64,000 bases of DNA from JAVVWB01 sp036652335. Lineage in GTDB: Bacteria > Synergistota > Synergistia > Synergistales > Synergistaceae. The stretch lies in the NCBI GenBank assembly GCA_036652335.1, contig JAVVWB010000003.1, forward strand, positions 1-64,000. Reading direction: 5' to 3'. How positions within the stretch are numbered: position 1 is the stretch's first letter; each line of letters opens with the position of its first letter. A program made the position numbers and the translations under genes. Shown piece after piece: positions 34,241-41,210 of the stretch. The notes under the pieces are model-generated. The model saw nothing but the letters and a program-made list of their open reading frames with translations. It was not told the origin of the DNA and made no database searches.

Positions 34241-34372
34241 ATGGTGAATGTGGACGAGGAAACAAAACAGCTTCTTAGAGATATTGCAACATTCCTTAGT
34301 TTAATAATCTCAATCATGGAATACGCAAAATCTCGTAAGAAGCAGAAGAAAAAGCCAAAGCGAAAACGCTAG
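34241..34372 (+). CDS. Short amphipathic, Lys-rich peptide (cassette B)
   Basis: 43 residues from ATG 34241, or 42 from GTG 34244; the latter matches the spacing in cassette A (GGAGGTGAAAYGGTG). ETKQLLRDIATFLSLIISIME is one amphipathic/hydrophobic helix, followed by a strongly basic tail rich in K and R. It corresponds to the 26-residue peptide of cassette A with a longer basic end. A toxin-like or membrane-active peptide is possible. Confidence 0.65.
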   Translation: MVNVDEETKQLLRDIATFLSLIISIMEYAKSRKKQKKKPKRKR

Positions 34373-34376
34373 GGCA

Positions 34377-34403
34377 AGAGAGGGAAGTCCCACTTCCCTC
34401 TCT
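34377..34403 (+). promoter_or_regulatory. Perfect hairpin between peptide and membrane gene (cassette B)
   Basis: AGAGAGGGAAGT / ACTTCCCTCTCT, a 12-bp perfect stem with a CCC loop and no T run, in the same slot as 32527-32550. Confidence 0.65.
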
Positions 34404-34430
34404 AAAGTATACCACATTCACTGTTTTTAC

Positions 34431-34586
34431 ATGAAAAAAATACTGTATTATTTTACACCTGTTATGCTTGTGCTATTTGGATTTTTATTTGATTGGGATA
34501 GAGAGGGGCTTTCTTTCACTCTCTATGGTATCTCTCTCGGTGTTTATGCAATAACTCTTTACGAGAGATTAAAGAAGGAGAAGTAG
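34431..34586 (+). CDS. Small membrane protein (cassette B)
   Basis: 51 residues. Two hydrophobic segments (LYYFTPVMLVLFGFLF; LYGISLGVYAITLY) flank an acidic DWDREG turn, with a basic end ERLKKEK. It aligns with the cassette A protein through both helices. No clear ribosome site precedes the ATG, so expression may depend on the hairpin or on coupling. Function is unknown. Confidence 0.55.
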   Translation: MKKILYYFTPVMLVLFGFLFDWDREGLSFTLYGISLGVYAITLYERLKKEK

Positions 34587-34587
34587 A

Positions 34588-34866
34588 ATGAACTATGTTC
34601 CAGGGCTCAAAGGAGCAATTCAGAAAGCGAAACTAACCCAATCAGAGTTTGCGGAAAAAATGGGAGTTACAACTGTAACCATATCACGTTGGGTAAGAGG
34701 AGAGATAGAACCCTCTATCAGCAATGTATATAAAATTGCTGATGTTCTCAATTCTTCTGTGGTAGAGATTTTAGGACTATCACTTGAAAAACAATCCGGA
34801 TGCACAATGCTAGTCACGGAAAGTGAAGCAAAAAGAATAATAACAATCGAAATAGATAACCGGTGA
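34588..34866 (+). CDS. XRE-family regulator (cassette B)
   Basis: 92 residues with AGAAGGAGAAGTAGA upstream. AIQKAKLTQSEFAEKMGVTTVTISRWVRGEIEPS is a standard Cro/CI HTH. A short beta-like C-terminal tail follows, perhaps for dimerisation. One base separates it from the membrane gene. It probably represses the promoter at 34189-34216. Confidence 0.85.
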   Translation: MNYVPGLKGAIQKAKLTQSEFAEKMGVTTVTISRWVRGEIEPSISNVYKIADVLNSSVVEILGLSLEKQSGCTMLVTESEAKRIITIEIDNR

Positions 34867-34883
34867 TATTTTCACCGGTTATC
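34855..34883 (+). terminator. Terminator overlapping the XRE stop codon
   Basis: GATAACCGGTGA / TCACCGGTTATC, a perfect 12-bp stem with a TATTT loop. The TGA stop lies inside the left arm. Confidence 0.75.
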
Positions 34884-34968
34884 TAAATTTGGTAATGAAA
34901 TAAAAATAGATTATAATAGATTTTAAATCTTAAAAAATTAAGGCAAAAAAAGCTTCATTAAAAATCAA

Positions 34969-35017
34969 ACCGTACCTTTAACCGTACCTTTTTTTAAGGT
35001 ACTTTTTAAAAAGGTAT
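34969..35017 (+). repeat. GTACCTTT repeats near the prophage end (possible integrase arm sites)
   Basis: Two direct copies ACCGTACCTTT[AT] at 34969 and 34981, followed by inverted AAGGTAC (34996-35002) and AAAAAGGTA (35008-35016). Clustered short repeats 40-90 bases from an att core are typical of tyrosine-integrase arm-binding sites. The rest of 34884-35181 holds no gene that I can see. Confidence 0.45.
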
Positions 35018-35056
35018 TGCAAACAGTGTCTTTGTTCTTATTATGGGGTACGCACA

Positions 35057-35067
35057 CGCCTCCGCCA
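35057..35067 (+). other. Probable attR core (tRNA-Ser 3' end)
   Basis: CGCCTCCGCCA is the acceptor 3' strand, discriminator G and CCA of a typical tRNA-Ser, but no T-arm precedes it, so only the tRNA end is present. A terminator follows at 35093, as expected downstream of a tRNA gene. This is how the far end of a prophage inserted into a tRNA gene looks. The matching tRNA would be at the left end, outside the window. Confidence 0.5.
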
Positions 35068-35092
35068 CTGTATGTTTTAAGTGGTTCTCGTT

Positions 35093-35137
35093 AAATCCTG
35101 TTATCCTCAGAAAATGAGTGATAGCAGGATTTTTTTG
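35093..35137 (+). terminator. Rho-independent terminator
   Basis: AAATCCTGTTATCCTCA pairs imperfectly with TGAGTGATAGCAGGATTT and is followed by seven T. It probably belonged to the tRNA-Ser gene used as the integration site. Confidence 0.75.
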
Positions 35138-35181
35138 TGTCCTAACTTTTCAAATAGTTATATTATATATCTTGAATATTC

Positions 35182-35376
35182 AAAACAAATGAATATCTTG
35201 CCCATGGGGAAGACTTAGTAATCGTTACATCTCATACCACAACATGTAAGAAGTGTTCGCCCTGGGGCGGTAAGATATTATCTCTTACAGGTGAGACAAA
35301 AGGCTATCCAACAATGGAAGAAGCTAAGGCTTCTGGGTTATTCCACCCAAATTGCAGGCATACATATAGCTTGTGG
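35182..35376 (+). repeat. Left homology arm: copy of MuF gene 12321-12515
   Basis: 195 bases align without gaps to 12321-12515, with only scattered substitutions. The copy begins abruptly and no start codon is available in frame until 35314; a stop lies at 35173-35175. No promoter was found. Homology ends exactly where the two MuF C-termini diverge. Confidence 0.92.
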
Positions 35377-36282
35377 CTAGAGGAAGATATATATGATGAG
35401 TTTGTGAAGGAAGATGTTCAGAAAAAAGAGCAAAATAATAAAATTAATATGGACGTTTTTAAAAAAGGAACAACTAGAAATAAATACGACGAATATTTTG
35501 CTTTAATAGAAAAATGTACTAACAAAAATATACAAAGAATGTATGTAAGCCATGCTGACGACTTATCTAAAGTTTTAGAGACTCAAAAAAGAGGATTTTT
35601 TTGTGAAAGCTCCAAAATAATTGAGTGGAGAGTTCGCCCTCAAGAGTATATAGACGCTGGACAGCATAAATATTCAACCCTAGCCCACGAATACGGGCAT
35701 GCATTTGATGTCCTTGTAAAATTTGACGGATTGACTTATAAGGAAATTAATCGTTTAAAAGAAGCTCTTGGTTTGGGGGAAACAGCAAGCTATTCACTCC
35801 AAGAAAAACCATCGTTAAGTGACGTTTTTTTAGATGCACTTAGAAAAGATAAAAAACTCTTAAGGCACTCTTTCGCAGACTTAAAAAAAGATGTAAGCAA
35901 TAATGACCATTCAACGGCAGGTGTGCAGGATTGTGTAACTGGATTTTGGGGTAAAGCCAGAACTGGCATGCACCATTACCATGAAGAAAGTTATTGGAAT
36001 AGGTGGTGGTATAATACATTTATAGAAAATGGCTTGGATGATAAGTTTGTAATTAAAAAGAACAAAGACATTCTTAAAAAGGTCTTCAAAGAGTTGGGAT
36101 TAGAGGTGAACAACCAGGCTTTAGTAAAACAGCAATGCCGAATATATGAAACAGCGTCTGAAACATGGGCTAATATAACATCAGCTGTTACGACAGAAAG
36201 TAAAGAGCTAGATAGTATTAAAAAGTATTTACCAAACACTTACAATGCATATCTAGAAATTATTAAAAAAGCTAAAGAATAG
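35314..36282 (+). CDS. Orphan MuF C-terminal toxin domain, zincin metallopeptidase type (5'-truncated)
   Basis: 322 residues from the first ATG. The opening 21 residues (FHPNCRHTYSLW) equal the live MuF protein; the rest is unrelated to it. AHEYGHAFD (H125, E126, H129) is an HExxH zinc site, and a downstream Glu in YETASETWAN (about 279-283) could be the third ligand. The middle is rich in aromatic and His residues. Lacking the MuF N-terminus and any promoter, it should not be expressed by itself. It is best read as a spare polymorphic-toxin effector. Substrate is unknown. Confidence 0.75.
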   Translation: MEEAKASGLFHPNCRHTYSLWLEEDIYDEFVKEDVQKKEQNNKINMDVFKKGTTRNKYDEYFALIEKCTNKNIQRMYVSHADDLSKVLETQKRGFFCESSKIIEWRVRPQEYIDAGQHKYSTLAHEYGHAFDVLVKFDGLTYKEINRLKEALGLGETASYSLQEKPSLSDVFLDALRKDKKLLRHSFADLKKDVSNNDHSTAGVQDCVTGFWGKARTGMHHYHEESYWNRWWYNTFIENGLDDKFVIKKNKDILKKVFKELGLEVNNQALVKQQCRIYETASETWANITSAVTTESKELDSIKKYLPNTYNAYLEIIKKAKE

Positions 36283-36293
36283 GAGTCGTACTA

Positions 36294-36554
36294 ATGGCTA
36301 TTAAGTATCAGCATTTTGGTGATGGATATGGCTGTGGTTATGAAAGTGAAAACTTTAGTAAATACAGGGAAAAAATTGACAAAAACTTAACGATAACGTG
36401 GGGTTATTTTGATAAAAAAACGGAAACAGACATAGAACAAACCTTACATAAATCTTTAGAAAATGGAGTTGATTTCTATAACAATGCTCCTGATTACATA
36501 AAAAAAGACATGGAAGAATATAAAAGGCTTGTGGAAAGAGGAGTGCGGTTCTAA
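36294..36554 (+). CDS. Candidate immunity protein for the orphan zincin domain
   Basis: 86 residues with AATAGGAGTCGTACTA upstream, 11 bases after the zincin ORF. Rich in Tyr, Lys and Glu; no known motif. It occupies the slot held by the 100-residue candidate immunity gene at 12889 but has no similarity to it. Unlike the toxin fragment it has a complete start, so it could in principle be translated from any read-through transcript. Confidence 0.5.
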   Translation: MAIKYQHFGDGYGCGYESENFSKYREKIDKNLTITWGYFDKKTETDIEQTLHKSLENGVDFYNNAPDYIKKDMEEYKRLVERGVRF

Positions 36555-36610
36555 TGACGCTTGATTCCATGCACCTTGTTCTCTATGCAAGCAACCAAAT
36601 AACTAAATAA
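36554..36610 (+). pseudogene. YjcQ-like gene remnant with internal deletion
   Basis: The first 11-12 codons match the gene at 13188. The 226-base deletion shifts the frame, and translation ends after 18 residues. Confidence 0.85.
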
Positions 36611-36622
36611 TTTAAAGACATT

Positions 36623-36649
36623 AGCCACTCCGTAAGGGGTGGCTTTTTT
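36623..36649 (+). terminator. Duplicated rho-independent terminator
   Basis: Same stem, loop and T run as 13483-13509, within the right homology arm. Confidence 0.85.
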
Positions 36650-36700
36650 ATGTCCAAAATACGTTACCGATAACGGAAAGTCGGGAAAGGAGTTTTTTAT

Positions 36701-36826
36701 ATGTTTAGAAACAGTAGATATTTTTTACAACGTTTAATGGAGGACAACGGCGGTGCTGGTAATCCTCCAGGAGGAACGGGAAAGACTTTTACTCAGAGAG
36801 AGTATGAAAAGCTTAAAACAGATTAG
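36701..36826 (+). pseudogene. Truncated scaffold protein gene
   Basis: The first 31 codons match the scaffold gene at 13561. Sequence then diverges (TQREYEKLKTD) and stops after 41 residues. The ribosome site is preserved. Confidence 0.85.
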
Positions 36827-37192
36827 GTGAAGTTTAAAAATCGGCTGAAGATAAATGATATAATTAAAGTATCTAAGTAATAAGGGGAATGTAAGGGCGA
36901 AATCTCTCCATAAATGCCAAATCTAATTTTGATTCTTATTTTATAACCAATAATTAAAATAAATTGGAAATAGTGTGCTTTCAAATATTAAAGAATCTGC
37001 TTTTACTCAGTTACCATTAAAGACTTAAAAATTATGTGAATATTACGAAATAGATATCAATGGATTTTGGGTCTCTCTGTGTATTTTTTCTAAAAATTAA
37101 AAAAGTTAAAATAATTAGATAATAATAGTATAATATTTGCTATATATAAATCTGTAAACTATGTTATTATCATAGAGTATGAGGGTGAAAAG
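36827..37192. other. Intergenic region, no gene seen
   Basis: 366 AT-rich bases between the truncated scaffold and tmk. I see no convincing ORF, RNA gene or repeat; only the promoter candidate at 37106-37134. Confidence 0.6.
37106..37134 (+). promoter_or_regulatory. Candidate promoter of the tmk operon
   Basis: TTAAAA, 17 bases, then perfect TATAAT (37129-37134), 58 bases before the tmk ATG. The -35 is weak. Confidence 0.4.
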
Positions 37193-37804
37193 ATGTTTAT
37201 TACAATAGAAGGTATCGATGGTTCGGGAAAATCTACTCAGGCAAAAATGTTAAAAGAATGGATTGAAAAGAGAACAGATACAGAGGTTGTTTTAACAAGA
37301 GAACCTGGAGGATGGGAGCATGGCACTCTCTTACGTGAATTAGTCTTGAATGGAAAGCTATCGCATCCATGGAGTGAAGCATACTTATTTATGTTAGATA
37401 GAGCAGAGCACGTTGCTACAGTGATAGAACCTGCTTTAATAGAGAATAAAATTGTTCTTTGTGAAAGGTATCATGATTCAACATTGGCATACCAAGTATG
37501 GGGAAGAGGACTAGATAAAGAATCTCTTATAAATATGTACAAGATTTCAAATTTTCCTGATCCAGACTTGAAGATCCTATTTGACGTTGATGCCTCTATT
37601 GCAATTAACAGGTTTAGAAAAAGAGGAAAAATAGATTCAATAGAATCAGAAGGCTATGAGTTCCTTTCGAGAATTCGGAATGGATACCTTTCTTTAGCTG
37701 ACAGTGAACCTAAGAAATGGATTAAGATTAATACTGATAATAAGAAAATAGATGATATTTTTGCCGAAACAATTGATGAGATACTCTCTAGGGAGATTTT
37801 CTAG
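37193..37804 (+). CDS. tmk: Thymidylate kinase
   Basis: 203 residues, the usual length. P-loop IEGIDGSGKSTQ (about 4-15), the TREPGG motif and CERYHDSTLAYQ are diagnostic. It phosphorylates dTMP to dTDP with ATP. The LID region is RFRKRGKIDSIES. GAGGGTGAAAAG precedes the ATG. It directly precedes a holB-like gene, a common pairing. It is the first chromosomal gene to the right of the prophage and silent cassette. Confidence 0.95.
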   Translation: MFITIEGIDGSGKSTQAKMLKEWIEKRTDTEVVLTREPGGWEHGTLLRELVLNGKLSHPWSEAYLFMLDRAEHVATVIEPALIENKIVLCERYHDSTLAYQVWGRGLDKESLINMYKISNFPDPDLKILFDVDASIAINRFRKRGKIDSIESEGYEFLSRIRNGYLSLADSEPKKWIKINTDNKKIDDIFAETIDEILSREIF

Positions 37805-38539
37805 ATGAACAAAAAAGTTTCTGAATATATACTTTTATCAAATGCATGGGCTCAGCTTAGTAAATCAATTGATGAAGGGACTTGTTCTCAGTCAATTTCT
37901 GTTGTTTTGCCGCAAGTTGTCCAAGAAGAATTTGTTTTGCTATTTGCAAGAAAATTGCTACTGATAGAAGACGTTCTTAACTGCCCTGATTATCTTTCTG
38001 TAGGTAGTTTTTTAATTACTCCAACTATAGAAGATTCAAGGTTGTTGCGCTCAGAATTACCATTGGCCCCAACTGTAGCGAAAAAACGTCTTGCAATAAT
38101 TTGGGAGGCAAACAAATTGTCTCTTGAGGCAATGAACAGTTTGCTAAAAATTACTGAGGAACCACCCAAAGATTCATATTTGTTATTCATTTCTTCTGAA
38201 GATAATTTGTTACCTACCATAAAAAGTCGTGTTTGGAATTTTTATATTGAAATACCTTCTGAAGCTATCCCTAACACATCTTATCCCCAAACAGATGATG
38301 ACTGGTGCTTATGGTTTGAAGCAACGAGTAAAAGTACGCCTGAAGAAATATTTATAGAAGTGAGTGCATGGATTACTTTCTTACTTAATGATAAGAATCC
38401 TATAATGGCTTTGAAATTAGAGAATGCACTTAGATTTATTCAAAAAAAGAAATTACCTGTAACAATGATAAAGGACATATTTTATTGTCTAATTAAGGAG
38501 GATTTACCCTGTGAACAAATATTTGGCAATATTTGGTAA
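37805..38539 (+). CDS. holB: DNA polymerase III delta-prime-like protein
   Basis: 244 residues, shorter than typical delta-prime (about 320). WEANKLSLEAMNSLLKITEEPP and LLPTIKSR are the classic clamp-loader segments (KxxxEAxNxLLKxLEEPP; TIxSRC). No Walker A and no zinc-binding cysteines are seen, so it is a pared-down structural subunit. The slot after tmk supports the call. It overlaps ricT. Confidence 0.75.
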   Translation: MNKKVSEYILLSNAWAQLSKSIDEGTCSQSISVVLPQVVQEEFVLLFARKLLLIEDVLNCPDYLSVGSFLITPTIEDSRLLRSELPLAPTVAKKRLAIIWEANKLSLEAMNSLLKITEEPPKDSYLLFISSEDNLLPTIKSRVWNFYIEIPSEAIPNTSYPQTDDDWCLWFEATSKSTPEEIFIEVSAWITFLLNDKNPIMALKLENALRFIQKKKLPVTMIKDIFYCLIKEDLPCEQIFGNIW

Positions 38540-39680
38540 ACCAAGATACCTTGGAATTATTGAATATGAAGAAAATATATCTAAAGGCGAAGCTGTTATA
38601 GTTGAATCTCATAGAGGAGAAGAAATTGCTATTATAGCTGGAGCTATAGACGAAGAACAAGAAAAAACATATCGTTTACTACGCAATACTTTAGAACACG
38701 GTGACTTGAATACCAAAAATACTGAGCCTGTTGTTACTGATCTGAAGTTTATATCTCACACAACAGAAGAAGAGTTAGACGAAAGTGAAGGATATAGACA
38801 AGAAGAAAACGAGATTCTAAAAAAATCTAAAGAATTATTAAAACCACATGATTTGGACATGAAAATGATTGATGTGGAGTTTCTTTTAGGTAAGAAAAAA
38901 TTATTTTTCTATTTCTCATCTGAACAAAGAATTGATTTCAGAGCTTATGTAAGAGATTTAGCTCGTGAATTTAAAACAAGAATAGAGCTAAGACAAATAG
39001 GAGTTAGAGATGAAGCTAAAATTATAAGAGGAATTGGGCCGTGTGGACAGCAATGTTGTTGTAGTTACTGGCTAAATCAGTTTGCTCCGATTTGCATAAA
39101 AATGGTTAAGGAACAAAATTTGGCCTTGAATCCTGCAAAAATCTCTGGAATCTGTGGACGACTTATGTGTTGTATGTGCTATGAACATAATGTCTATCAT
39201 GAATTATGGGAAAAATTACCTAATCCTGGAACGAAGATTAAAACACCTAATGGCAATATAATATTGCTAGGTATTGAACTACATAAGCAAAATGCTAGGT
39301 GTTTTGTGCCAGGAAGAGGAGAGATAAAGGTTCCTATCAATAAATTTGAAGAATTTAAAGAAACAGTAATGTCTGGTAAAGAGTGGATTACAGAAGAACA
39401 AGAAGAAGTTTCTTCTATAGTATTTACATATGAAGAAACTGATGAAGATTCAAATATAAAAAAAATAATTGACTTAAATAATTCATCTCAAATTAAAGAA
39501 AACACTGTACCTGAAAACAAAAAAGTTATTAATCACAGAAGAAAAAAGGTAAAGAAAAGTTTAGATCTTGAAATAAAAGAAAAAACTTCTATGCGTACAG
39601 ATGAACCAACCGATGTATCAAATGAGACAAAAAAAGTAAAAAGATTCAGATTCAAGAGAAAAAGTTCTAAGGTAAGTTAG
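38511..39680 (+). CDS. ricT: PSP1 / RicT-family protein
   Basis: 389 residues from GTG 38511 with GGAGGATTTACCCT upstream. The PSP1 C-terminal domain contains GPCGQQCCCSYWL and GICGRLMCCMCYEHN, the cysteine-rich Fe-S region of RicT/YaaT. In Bacillus this protein acts with RicA and RicF in RNA processing by RNase Y. The last ~90 residues are a Lys-rich extension not found in all family members. The slot tmk-holB-ricT is conserved. Confidence 0.88.
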   Translation: MNKYLAIFGKPRYLGIIEYEENISKGEAVIVESHRGEEIAIIAGAIDEEQEKTYRLLRNTLEHGDLNTKNTEPVVTDLKFISHTTEEELDESEGYRQEENEILKKSKELLKPHDLDMKMIDVEFLLGKKKLFFYFSSEQRIDFRAYVRDLAREFKTRIELRQIGVRDEAKIIRGIGPCGQQCCCSYWLNQFAPICIKMVKEQNLALNPAKISGICGRLMCCMCYEHNVYHELWEKLPNPGTKIKTPNGNIILLGIELHKQNARCFVPGRGEIKVPINKFEEFKETVMSGKEWITEEQEEVSSIVFTYEETDEDSNIKKIIDLNNSSQIKENTVPENKKVINHRRKKVKKSLDLEIKEKTSMRTDEPTDVSNETKKVKRFRFKRKSSKVS

Positions 39681-39716
39681 CTTTAGTAAAAAATATTTAT
39701 GAACGAGGTATTAAAG

Positions 39717-40640
39717 ATGGGGTTGTTTAATTTTTTCTCAAAAAAAGTTGTTAACTATACTAATAAATGGAGCCAAACCGTTGCAAATCTGTTTTCTGAT
39801 GAGCCAATTAATGAAATTTTTTGGAATAATCTTGAAGAACAATTATTGCTAGGCGACGTGGGTTATGATTTTACTGAAAAAACGATTGACACTCTAAAAG
39901 AAGTAGTTATAAACAGAAGAATATCTAAAACGTCTGAGCTAAGAGATGTCTTTTTTGAGATACTCGTTAAACAGCTTAATGTTATTCCTAACATGGGTAA
40001 ACCTCTTTCAATAGAAAAAGAACCATCTGTCATAATAATGATAGGTGTTAATGGTAGTGGAAAAACAACAACAGCAGGGAAGCTTGCTATGCAAATGAAA
40101 AACGAAGGCAAAAAAGTTTTATTGGCTGCCGCAGACACATTTAGAGCAGCCGCAATTGACCAGTTAAAAGCATGGGGAGAAAAGACAGGAATAAGAGTCG
40201 TAGCTCAATCTCCGAATAGTGATCCAGCTGCAGTGGTTTACGATGCAATAATGGCGGCAAAGTCTGGTAAATACGATGTTGTAATAGCAGATACCGCAGG
40301 GCGTTTACATACCAAATCAAATTTAATGGATGAACTATCAAAAGTTAACAGAGTCGTTAATAGAGAAGTTGATGGGGGAGCCGCCGAAATACTTATAGTA
40401 CTTGATTCTGTAACAGGACAAAATGGTTTTGCACAGGCTGTTGCATTTAACGAAGTAATGCCAATTACAGGAGTGGTTCTTACAAAGTTTGACAATACAT
40501 CTAAAGGTGGAATAGTATTATCCATTGCTGAAAAATTAAAACTTCCTATTCGATATATTGGATTAGGTGAGGGTGTAGATGATTTAAAGCTCTTTGATTC
40601 AAATGAATTTGTTTCGTCTTTATTAGGATCGGACGATTAA
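39717..40640 (+). CDS. ftsY: Signal recognition particle receptor FtsY
   Basis: 307 residues from ATG 39717 (GAGGTATTAAAG upstream); an in-frame ATG at 39699 is less likely. GVNGSGKTTTAGKLA is G1, DTFRAAAIDQLKAW G2, DTAGRLHTKSNLMDEL G3 and LTKFDNTSKGG the TKxD-type G4. It lacks the long acidic A domain, as in many Gram-positive and thermophile FtsY. It docks SRP-ribosome complexes at the membrane. Confidence 0.95.
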   Translation: MGLFNFFSKKVVNYTNKWSQTVANLFSDEPINEIFWNNLEEQLLLGDVGYDFTEKTIDTLKEVVINRRISKTSELRDVFFEILVKQLNVIPNMGKPLSIEKEPSVIIMIGVNGSGKTTTAGKLAMQMKNEGKKVLLAAADTFRAAAIDQLKAWGEKTGIRVVAQSPNSDPAAVVYDAIMAAKSGKYDVVIADTAGRLHTKSNLMDELSKVNRVVNREVDGGAAEILIVLDSVTGQNGFAQAVAFNEVMPITGVVLTKFDNTSKGGIVLSIAEKLKLPIRYIGLGEGVDDLKLFDSNEFVSSLLGSDD

Positions 40641-40652
40641 ACGGTTTTTACA

Positions 40653-41192
40653 ATGATAAATGACAATCTAAAAGAACCTCTCGTAAAAAAAGTATTGGCA
40701 TTATTGTTACCCAAAAATAATATTAAAATCTTTAATTATGTATCTGAATTGTTAAGAGCAGAATGGGGAGAACCTGAAAGGATCAGTCCTAGAATTCCAT
40801 TTATTTGGACAAATTATTACACTGATATTTCTCCAGAATTAGACAGATGTTTTTTTTCCTATAAAGGAATGCACAAATTTTCACAGTTACCTGATTGGAA
40901 AAATCTTACTTGTGAAATAGAGCAAAAAACTGGTATATTACGAAAAGTTAATCTTGATCCTGGTACTATTGATGGGGCAAGATTTGTTTTAGCTTCAACA
41001 AAAGGACAAGCGCATCGTATATATTTAAGGGATGGCATCTTTGCTGAAGTAACATTATGTCGTAGGAAGGGACATTGGGAGAAGTTTTTCTATACTTTCC
41101 CCGATTTTAAAAGTGGTGTATATGATTCTTGGCTAGAATTGTTGAGAGAAGATTGGAAAAAGGGGCATTATGATCTTATAAATAATAAATAA
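40653..41192 (+). CDS. DUF4416 family protein
   Basis: 179 residues. Tracts WTNYYTDISPELDRCFFSYKG, NLDPGTIDGARFVLASTKG and AHRIYLRDGIFAEVTL are those of DUF4416. Function is unknown; the family is found scattered in anaerobes, spirochaetes, Synergistota and deltaproteobacteria. The start has no strong ribosome site and follows ftsY by 12 bases, so it is likely coupled. Confidence 0.85.
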   Translation: MINDNLKEPLVKKVLALLLPKNNIKIFNYVSELLRAEWGEPERISPRIPFIWTNYYTDISPELDRCFFSYKGMHKFSQLPDWKNLTCEIEQKTGILRKVNLDPGTIDGARFVLASTKGQAHRIYLRDGIFAEVTLCRRKGHWEKFFYTFPDFKSGVYDSWLELLREDWKKGHYDLINNK

Positions 41193-41210
41193 TAAAATGG
41201 AGGCATATCT

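Larger units (their letters stand above)
36554..36795 (+). repeat. Right homology arm: copy of 13188-13222 joined to 13449-13655
   Basis: 36554-36588 equals 13188-13222 and 36589-36795 equals 13449-13655 with few changes; 226 bases are missing between. The arm carries the start of the YjcQ-like gene, the terminator and the start of the scaffold gene. Confidence 0.9.

Noticed and set aside
37106..37192. Left prophage-type boundary immediately before tmk
   Set aside because: No att-like sequence or repeat was found there; phage homology already stops at about 36,795.
40141..40341. Minus-strand and alternate-frame ORFs of 60-180 aa across housekeeping genes
   Set aside because: Each lies opposite or within a well-recognised gene, lacks a ribosome site and shows no domain; treated as shadows.
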